This document shows, piece after piece, positions 1 through 4,370 of a stretch of 6,889 nt of DNA. The position numbers and the translations under genes are program-made. Under the pieces are notes generated by a model. The model had not been told where the DNA came from and made no database searches. It saw nothing but the letters and a program-made list of their open reading frames with translations. Position 1 is the stretch's first letter, and the number at the start of each line of letters is the position of its first letter. This stretch comes from JAAZFF01 sp964405775 (GTDB lineage: Bacteria; Verrucomicrobiota; Kiritimatiellia; RFP12; UBA3636). The stretch lies in NCBI GenBank assembly GCA_964405775.1, contig CAYOPG010000097.1, forward strand, positions 1 to 6,889, written 5' to 3'.

Positions 1-1256
1 ACGCCAGAGCGGTCCAGGCAAATAAGAACCGGCAGTTTTTGTAGGGCGATGTCGTGAATGACTCCGTCGATCGAACGCTGAGCGAATGTGGAATAAACGG
101 CGACCACTGGCCGAAGTCCCGCAGCGGCGAGGCCGGCGGCGAACGTCATCTGATGGCTCTCGCAGATTCCGACATCGAAGAATCGGTCGGCAAAATTCTT
201 TTCGAATGGAGCAAGGCCGGTGCCAGCACCCATTGCGGCGGTGACGGCGACGATTTGCTCGTTTGTTTCCGCTAGTTTCGTGAGTTCGTTCCCAAAGGCG
301 TCGGACCACGGGATCCCTTCTGAAGTTCCGTTGTTGCGGACGCCTGTATCAATGTCGAACGGGTTGGAAGAATGCCAGTTCTCCGGGTTTTGCTCGGCGG
401 GGAGGTATCCACGTCCTTTAGTAGTTCCCACATGCACCAGCACTGGCAAAGCGGCTTCTTTTGCGGATTCGAACGCATCGATAAGTTGGCGTATGTTATG
501 TCCGTTGATCGGGCCTATGTAGCGGATGCCCATGTTTTCGAACGGGGTGTTGGGAAGAAACATGCTCTTGATACGGCTTTCAAGAGAATGGTATGTCTTG
601 CGCAGCCATGAGAGGCGCAGGTGGCGAATTCCAACCTCCTCGATTGCGGATTTTACGCGATTGTACCGCGGATTTCCAAGCATGCGTCCGAAAGCATGAC
701 TGAGGGCGCCCACGTTGCGCGAGATTGACATGTTGTTGTCGTTCAATACGACTATAAGGTTGTTTGTCGTATCGCGCACGTTGTTGAGGGCTTCCAAAGA
801 GATGCCGTTCGAGATCGCGGCGTCGCCCACAACAGCGACCACGGCCTCCTTGCCATCGCGCCGGTCTCGTTCGGCGGCGAACCCGAGAGCTGCCGAAATT
901 GACGTGCCGGCATGGCCTGCTCCGAAGGTGTCGAATTCACTCTCCGAGCGTTTCAGAAAACCTGAGATGCCGCCTGTCTTTCGAAGCGACTTAAACGCAT
1001 CGCGTCTGCCGGTTAGGATCTTGTACGCGTATGACTGGTGCGAGACGTCAAATAGTATCTTGTCGTGTGGCGGATCGAAAACACGGAGCAGGGCTATTGT
1101 TACATCAACCATCCCGAGATTTGATGCTAAGTGCCCCCCGTTGACGCTTACTGTGTCGATGATCAGAGCTCTGATTTCATCGGCCAGTTTTGATAGCTCG
1201 TAAATATCGAGTTTGCGCAGGTCTTCTAGTGAGTTTATGGAACCGAGCAACTGCAT
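1..1256 (-). CDS. dxs: 1-deoxy-D-xylulose-5-phosphate synthase, 3' end outside window
   Basis: Cytosolic thiamine-diphosphate enzyme that condenses pyruvate with glyceraldehyde 3-phosphate to give DXP, the first step of the MEP isoprenoid pathway and a precursor of thiamine and pyridoxal. The first 418 residues are visible of about 620 usual for the family; the rest lies left of position 1. Family landmarks: GGHLASNLG at 40-48 (His42, equivalent to E. coli His49), DVSHQSYAYKILTGRRD at 70-86, cofactor segment VVGDAAISNG at 142-151 with NDNNMSIS at 172-179, YIGPINGH at 246-253, KGRGY at 280-284, WHSSNPFD at 294-301 (His295), then the transketolase-like pyrimidine-binding domain with GICESH at 363-368 (Glu366, equivalent to catalytic E. 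coli Glu370), QRSID at 393-397 and LDRSG at 414-418. Oddities: GDA replaces the usual GDG and CESHQ replaces AEQHA. The ATG lies one base past the nadC stop and has GAGGG five bases upstream inside nadC, so the two are probably translationally coupled. Confidence 0.95.
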   Translation of the reverse strand, partial: MQLLGSINSLEDLRKLDIYELSKLADEIRALIIDTVSVNGGHLASNLGMVDVTIALLRVFDPPHDKILFDVSHQSYAYKILTGRRDAFKSLRKTGGISGFLKRSESEFDTFGAGHAGTSISAALGFAAERDRRDGKEAVVAVVGDAAISNGISLEALNNVRDTTNNLIVVLNDNNMSISRNVGALSHAFGRMLGNPRYNRVKSAIEEVGIRHLRLSWLRKTYHSLESRIKSMFLPNTPFENMGIRYIGPINGHNIRQLIDAFESAKEAALPVLVHVGTTKGRGYLPAEQNPENWHSSNPFDIDTGVRNNGTSEGIPWSDAFGNELTKLAETNEQIVAVTAAMGAGTGLAPFEKNFADRFFDVGICESHQMTFAAGLAAAGLRPVVAVYSTFAQRSIDGVIHDIALQKLPVLICLDRSG

Positions 1257-1257
1257 T

Positions 1258-2121
1258 TCAGCCCTCGATTTCTAGAGACAAGTCCGCGGCTATAACAGAG
1301 TGTGTAAGGCAGCCGAGGGAGATAGCGTCTACCCCAGTCTCGGCAACAGCTCGAACCGTGGATGCGTTTATGCCGCCCGAAGCCTCTAGTTTGCAGCGTC
1401 CAGCAGTGATGGCGACGGCTTTGCGCATGAGATCCGTTGGCATGTTGTCCAGCATGATCCACTCGGGTGATGCGGAGAGGGCGCTTTCAAGCTCTTCGAG
1501 AGTCTCCACTTCAACCTCCACAGGAACTCCCGGGAACTTGTCTCGCGCAGCCGCGACGGCGAGGTCGAGGCGGGACTTGTCGGCGCTGCGCCACAGTTTG
1601 CGGTGGTTGTCTTTGATAAGCACCATGTCGTGCAGCCCCATGCGGTGGTTGGTGCCGCCGCCTGCCTTGACACTGTATTTATCCAGCAGCCGCAATCCAG
1701 GAACAGTTTTGCGCGTGTCAAGTATCTGGCATTTGGTGCCAGCAACAGCGTCGACAAAAACTTTTGTGGCGGTTGCGATGCCTGTCATGCGCTGCATGAA
1801 ATTAAGAGAGACGCGTTCCGCGCCTAGAATTGACGCAGCTTTTCCCTTTATTCGCATGATTGCATCGTTAGCATCTATGTCTGAGCCGTCAGGCGCCAGT
1901 ATTTCCACTTCCAGATTTGGATCCACGATTTGCATGACCACTTTGCCAATGTTCGCACCTGCCGTGCGGCATGAGTGACGCGCAAGGATTGTCGCGGTGA
2001 TTGTGGCAGAAGGATCTACTAGAGACAGTGAGGTCACATCGTGATCTACGCCGTCCTCGCGCAGAGCGGCATGTATTGTCGATAGAACTTCTGGGTTCTG
2101 CTCTAGATTGATATAGTTCAT
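1258..2121 (-). CDS. nadC: Nicotinate-nucleotide pyrophosphorylase (carboxylating), quinolinate phosphoribosyltransferase
   Basis: Converts quinolinate and PRPP to nicotinate mononucleotide, CO2 and pyrophosphate in de novo NAD synthesis, in the cytosol. The 287 residues match the usual family length (about 280-300). Visible motifs in order: EDGVDHDVTS at 22-31 at the end of the N-terminal helix region, the ERVSLNFMQRMTGIAT helix at 102-117, DTRKTVPGLR at 135-144 (PRPP and quinolinate-binding basic residues), GGGTNHRMGLHD at 154-165, LIKDNH at 168-173, the acidic strand VEVEVET at 201-207, MLDNM at 223-227, and EASGGI at 246-251 for the phosphate-binding end of the barrel. It starts 12 bases after the aldolase stop and has no clear Shine-Dalgarno sequence of its own, so it probably depends on translation of the gene before it. 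No nadA or nadB is in the window. The call is secure. Confidence 0.97.
   Translation of the reverse strand: MNYINLEQNPEVLSTIHAALREDGVDHDVTSLSLVDPSATITATILARHSCRTAGANIGKVVMQIVDPNLEVEILAPDGSDIDANDAIMRIKGKAASILGAERVSLNFMQRMTGIATATKVFVDAVAGTKCQILDTRKTVPGLRLLDKYSVKAGGGTNHRMGLHDMVLIKDNHRKLWRSADKSRLDLAVAAARDKFPGVPVEVEVETLEELESALSASPEWIMLDNMPTDLMRKAVAITAGRCKLEASGGINASTVRAVAETGVDAISLGCLTHSVIAADLSLEIEG
1262..1266 (-). promoter_or_regulatory. Shine-Dalgarno of dxs, inside the nadC 3' end
   Basis: GAGGG is formed by the last Glu and Gly codons of nadC and lies five bases before the dxs ATG. With the one-base gap between the nadC TGA and this ATG, it supports coupled translation and fixes the dxs start. 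Confidence 0.7.
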
Positions 2122-2133
2122 AATTGCCGATTT

Positions 2134-2799
2134 TTATATGTTGGGTGCGCGAGCCGTTCTGGAGAGTTCCGAGGCTTTTGCGGCGTTTTCGCGGATGGCA
2201 TCCCAATCTCCCGCGACAATAAGTTTGGCAGGAGCGATCCAGGAACCGCCGCAAGCAGCCACTGCGGGGTTTCGCAGGTATTCCGCCGTGTTTTCTGGAG
2301 AAAGTCCGCCAAGTGGTAGGAATCTGAGCCCCAAGTGCGCGTACGGCGCGGTCATGGTTTTTAGAGCTTGCGGGCCGCCGATCACGTTTGCGGGAAAAAT
2401 TTTTAGCAGATGGCAACCCATTTCGACGGCGCCTTCTATTTCGGATGGGGTCATGACGCCTGGTGCGAAACTGAAGCGCATGTCTATCGCGGCGGAAACG
2501 ACTTTGGGGTTGAACCCTGGCGCTACGGCGAATTCGGCTCCAGCATCGCGCGCTTGGACAAGCTGTGCGGGCGAAAGAACAGTGCCGGCGCCTACAAGCA
2601 TGTCAGGAACGTTAGCCGCCACTTTTTCCAGCGCACGGAGTGCCTCCGGGGTGAGCAGCGTAAGTTCCATGGCGGAGACGCCCCCTTCAAGAAGGGCTTG
2701 TGCGAGGTCTATGGCCTTGGTGGCATCGTCTATCACTACGACAGCGATGTTGCCGCATCGCGCTATTTTTTCTGCTGTTTCGTGGTCAAAAGTTGTCAT
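2134..2799 (-). CDS. eda: KDPG/KHG-family class I aldolase with altered substrate site
   Basis: A 221-residue TIM-barrel aldolase of the 2-keto-3-deoxy-6-phosphogluconate / 4-hydroxy-2-oxoglutarate family, full length (E. coli Eda is 213). KDPG aldolases cleave their substrate to pyruvate plus glyceraldehyde 3-phosphate. The numbering coincides with E. coli Eda over the active site: catalytic Glu45 in MELTLLT (44-50), GAGTVLSPAQL at 70-80, Schiff-base Lys133 in LLKIFPAN (131-138), LPLGGLSPEN at 161-170 and CGGSW at 183-187. The E. coli substrate-carboxylate Arg49 (EVTLRT) is Leu49 here, and PTGG is PLGG. The related phosphogalactonate aldolase DgoA has Asn at that position, so family membership is firm but KDPG specificity is not. 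A GGAGG lies 17 bases before the ATG, farther than usual, and no ATG or GTG sits at the normal spacing. It lies 39 bp after tadC. No edd or other Entner-Doudoroff gene is visible. Confidence 0.88.
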   Translation of the reverse strand: MTTFDHETAEKIARCGNIAVVVIDDATKAIDLAQALLEGGVSAMELTLLTPEALRALEKVAANVPDMLVGAGTVLSPAQLVQARDAGAEFAVAPGFNPKVVSAAIDMRFSFAPGVMTPSEIEGAVEMGCHLLKIFPANVIGGPQALKTMTAPYAHLGLRFLPLGGLSPENTAEYLRNPAVAACGGSWIAPAKLIVAGDWDAIRENAAKASELSRTARAPNI

Positions 2800-2838
2800 T
2801 GTTGAATCGTGAATATCCTCCAGTAATGCGCGGTGGCG

Positions 2839-3750
2839 CTAAATCATCTTTGCCAGGGAGAAGAGAACCGGCCCCAGCAGGATAAGGAACACGCAGGGGA
2901 AGATGCAGATGACAAGCGGGGCGAGTAGTTTGACGGGGGCTTCGTTGGCAAGTTTTTCTGCATGCTCGAAGCGACGTACGCGGAGCTGGTCGGCCTGTAT
3001 GCGCAGAATCGAGCCGATGCTAACGCCAAGCTCGTCAGCTTGCACAAGGGCGTTTACAAGCGATCGCATGTCCGGAATGTTTACTCTGTCGGACATGGCA
3101 CGCAGTGCTTGCCGACGAGGGGTGCCGACCTGAATTTCGCGCACGACGCGCAGCAGCTCTTCGGTTAGCGGATCGACCGCCTGGCGCTCCGTTGTGCGTT
3201 GGATTGCCGTCATGAAATCAAGTCCCGCCTCGACTGAGAGCGTCAGAAGGTCGAGCACGAACGGCATTGCTCTGACTATCTGTTTCTGCCTAGTCTTCAC
3301 GGCGCCTTTCAGCCAAGCACCCGGGTAGGAGTAAGCCAGAAGGAAACCAGCCAGACAAATCAGAATGTAATTTCTTTGCGTCAGCGGCAGGTAAATCATT
3401 GCGAGACGCCACACGATGCACCAGATCGGTGTCACGATAAGGGGGCAGAGGAACTTTAGCGTTATAAATTCCCATCCGGAGATGAGACCCTCATACCCGG
3501 CGGTAACTATGTTCGCGTCCGCCTTTGTCCGCACCTTCGCCATTCCCGGGCTTTTGGCGAGTCCTCCAAGGTTCGGTGCGAACGGAAGCATTATCCTGAA
3601 CAGGAGCGGAATACGACGCTCCTCCCTGCGGCCATCCGCAAGGGTGACGTAAGTTATCTGCTTCGCTATGCCGGCGACGTACCAGGCAAACATGCCTCCC
3701 GCCACTGTCCAACACAAAACAGACAAAATCCCGACAAAATCCCGGATCAT
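2839..3750 (-). CDS. tadC: TadC-like inner-membrane protein, type II secretion F (T2SSF) family
   Basis: A 303-residue polytopic membrane protein. Members of this family form the inner-membrane platform of Tad/Flp pilus or type II secretion assemblies, next to the TadA ATPase. Hydrophobic segments lie at about 5-28, 96-122, 126-146 and 276-300. The T2SSF domain runs from about 162 to 293: PFVLDLLTLSVEAGLDFMTA (163-182), the helical stretch EELLRVVREIQVGTPRRQAL (197-216), then ALVQADELGVSIGSILRIQA (234-253), and a closing LAPLVICIFPCVFLILLGPV (276-295). This helix pattern and the final hydrophobic hairpin are typical of TadC. The ATG is the only reasonable start because an in-frame TAA lies two codons upstream; no good Shine-Dalgarno is seen. 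TadB, TadA and pilin genes, which normally accompany tadC, are absent: upstream is a small membrane ORF and downstream are metabolic genes. It might instead be a general T2SSF protein of another pilus system. Confidence 0.85.
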   Translation of the reverse strand: MIRDFVGILSVLCWTVAGGMFAWYVAGIAKQITYVTLADGRREERRIPLLFRIMLPFAPNLGGLAKSPGMAKVRTKADANIVTAGYEGLISGWEFITLKFLCPLIVTPIWCIVWRLAMIYLPLTQRNYILICLAGFLLAYSYPGAWLKGAVKTRQKQIVRAMPFVLDLLTLSVEAGLDFMTAIQRTTERQAVDPLTEELLRVVREIQVGTPRRQALRAMSDRVNIPDMRSLVNALVQADELGVSIGSILRIQADQLRVRRFEHAEKLANEAPVKLLAPLVICIFPCVFLILLGPVLFSLAKMI

Positions 3751-3763
3751 GCGTTAAGGTTCG

Positions 3764-3795
3764 TTGCTGGCGCAAGCGGCATTCGCCACTGGCGA
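3764..3795. repeat. Two small inverted repeats between the small ORF and tadC
   Basis: TTGC/GCAA around TGGC (3764-3775) and TCGCCA/TGGCGA around one base (3783-3795) lie in the 66-bp spacer just ahead of tadC. Neither is followed by a T run on the minus strand, so they do not look like a terminator. They could form mRNA structure near the tadC start, which has no clear Shine-Dalgarno. Confidence 0.35.
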
Positions 3796-3816
3796 GAGCC
3801 GCGGTCCGAAATTGCG

Positions 3817-4059
3817 TCAGGCTATTTTCAAAGCCTGCCAGTCAAGCCACTGCATGACCAGCAGCGCGATAAAAATGACGGTCGCAATGCACGCCAACAC
3901 GGCCGCCCACGTGAAGTTGTCCGCCTTGACGTTGTCTTTCGAGAGCGTCGGGTTTTGGAGTCGAGAGGCCAAGACCGCTCCGCCAGACGGAGGATCAGGG
4001 TTGAGTGATGGCCTGAGCTGGCTTTGTTCTAAATCGTCAGGTTTTGATTTCAGTTTCAT
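3817..4059 (-). CDS. Small single-span membrane protein, unknown function
   Basis: An 80-residue protein that I do not recognise. Residues 1-47 are polar, charged and proline-containing (PDD, NPDPPSGG, several Lys) and look unstructured. Residues about 50-70 form one strongly hydrophobic segment (AAVLACIATVIFIALLV), followed by a short tail rich in Trp, Gln and Lys. This layout resembles a tail-anchored protein with its N-terminal part probably in the cytoplasm. An in-frame ATG exists 29 codons upstream, but the start given here has AGGGAG six to seven bases before it and lies about 27 bases after a good promoter, while the longer version would begin upstream of that promoter. It is the first gene of the minus-strand run, 66 bp before tadC, so a role linked to the TadC protein is possible but is only a guess from position. 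Confidence 0.7.
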   Translation of the reverse strand: MKLKSKPDDLEQSQLRPSLNPDPPSGGAVLASRLQNPTLSKDNVKADNFTWAAVLACIATVIFIALLVMQWLDWQALKIA

Positions 4060-4064
4060 AAAAG

Positions 4065-4072
4065 TCTCCCTT
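4065..4072 (-). promoter_or_regulatory. Shine-Dalgarno of the small membrane protein
   Basis: AAGGGAGA ends five bases before the ATG at 4059, and its GGGAG core ends six bases before it. It decides in favour of the 80-residue protein over the longer in-frame reading that would begin at 4146. Confidence 0.65.
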
Positions 4073-4092
4073 GTCTCGTTACAACGTCTATT

Positions 4093-4122
4093 AGTATAGC
4101 AGAAAAAATAATTGAACGGCAA
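4093..4122 (-). promoter_or_regulatory. Extended -10 promoter for the minus-strand gene run
   Basis: Read on the minus strand there is a -35-like TTGCCG (4117-4122), an 18-base spacer, and a -10 TATACT (4093-4098) preceded by TGC, giving an extended -10. Transcription would start near 4086 and leave a leader of about 27 bases before the small membrane protein ATG at 4059. This is the only good promoter seen for the minus-strand cluster. Confidence 0.65.
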
Positions 4123-4136
4123 CAGTAATTTCGGTG

Positions 4137-4166
4137 TTGACACCACTGCAAGTGTTGTGGTACTTT
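4137..4166 (+). promoter_or_regulatory. Probable promoter of tRNA-Asn
   Basis: A perfect -35 TTGACA (4137-4142) is followed after 18 bases by TACTTT (4161-4166), a weak -10 improved by an upstream TGG that makes an extended -10. Transcription would begin near 4173, about 33 bases before the mature tRNA. The spacer holds the inverted repeat ACCAC (4142-4146) / GTGGT (4157-4161). The -10 match is only partial. Confidence 0.5.
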
Positions 4167-4205
4167 CTCACCTCATTCCCCCGCCACAAGGGGAGACGTT
4201 TATAT

Positions 4206-4280
4206 TCCGGTGTAGCGCAGCGGTAGCGCAGAGGACTGTTAATCCTTTGGTCGCTGGTTCGAATCCAGCCACCGGAGCCA
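4206..4280 (+). tRNA. tRNA-Asn (anticodon GTT), CCA encoded
   Basis: A complete cloverleaf can be folded by hand. The acceptor stem is TCCGGTG (4206-4212) with CACCGGA (4270-4276). The D stem is GCGC (4215-4218) with GCGC (4226-4229). The anticodon stem is GAGGA (4231-4235) with TCCTT (4243-4247), with one G-T pair at its base, and its loop CTGTTAA carries GTT at 4238-4240. The T arm is GCTGG (4253-4257), loop TTCGAAT, then CCAGC (4265-4269). G4277 is the discriminator base, as expected for tRNA-Asn, and CCA follows at 4278-4280. The tRNA reads AAC and AAU codons. It stands alone, with its own promoter-like sequence before it and a terminator 16 bases after it. Confidence 0.97.
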
Positions 4281-4295
4281 TTTTAAAGAAAGACG

Positions 4296-4328
4296 ACCCA
4301 GCGGGCTTTGAAGACCGGCTGGGTTTTT
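4296..4328 (+). terminator. Intrinsic terminator of the tRNA transcript
   Basis: ACCCAGC (4296-4302) pairs perfectly with GCTGGGT (4318-4324) around a 15-base loop that can pair further (GG with CC, CTT with AAG), and a run of five T follows at 4324-4328. On the opposite strand the hairpin is not followed by a strong T run, so it should act mainly on plus-strand transcription. Confidence 0.8.
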
Positions 4329-4339
4329 AAGCAAAAAGA

Positions 4340-4353
4340 GGTTCTCAAGAACC
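4340..4353. promoter_or_regulatory. 14-bp near-palindrome before lacZ, possible operator
   Basis: GGTTCT (4340-4345) and AGAACC (4348-4353) form perfect six-base arms around CA. It lies between the tRNA terminator and the lacZ Shine-Dalgarno, where a repressor site could sit. I see no convincing -35/-10 pair in 4329-4370, so where lacZ transcription starts is unclear. As RNA, the two-base loop makes a stable hairpin unlikely unless the stem is partly open. Confidence 0.4.
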
Positions 4354-4355
4354 GG

Positions 4356-4361
4356 GGAGGT
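4356..4361 (+). promoter_or_regulatory. Shine-Dalgarno of lacZ
   Basis: GGAGGT, a near-complete anti-16S match, lies nine bases before the ATG at 4371 and fixes that start. Confidence 0.8.
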
Positions 4362-4370
4362 AGGAACGAT

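Noticed and set aside
715..1203. Plus-strand open frame of 162 codons opposite dxs
   Set aside because: dxs is continuous and conserved through this region; the antisense product resembles nothing and lacks a convincing ribosome site.
1190..1978. Long plus-strand open frame of 262 codons opposite nadC
   Set aside because: The opposite strand holds an intact, motif-complete nadC. The plus-strand product is low-complexity (Ser, Arg and Ala rich) without recognisable motifs, typical of an antisense shadow.
2138..2812. Plus-strand open frame of 224 codons opposite the aldolase
   Set aside because: It mirrors the aldolase gene almost exactly and has the Ser/Ala/Pro-rich composition of a shadow frame; the aldolase carries the catalytic motifs.
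4060..4146. Longer N-terminus for the small membrane protein
   Set aside because: The extra 29 codons cross the predicted promoter -10 and -35, whereas the internal ATG at 4059 has a proper Shine-Dalgarno.
4175..4195. TCCCC/GGGGA hairpin in the tRNA leader as a terminator or riboswitch
   Set aside because: A five-base stem with a loop of about eight bases, no following T run of note and no recognisable riboswitch core; more likely part of the processed tRNA leader.
4206..4280. tRNA-Asn as an attachment site of an integrated element
   Set aside because: The tRNA is intact, no copy of its 3' end is seen elsewhere in the window, and no integrase or phage-like gene is present.
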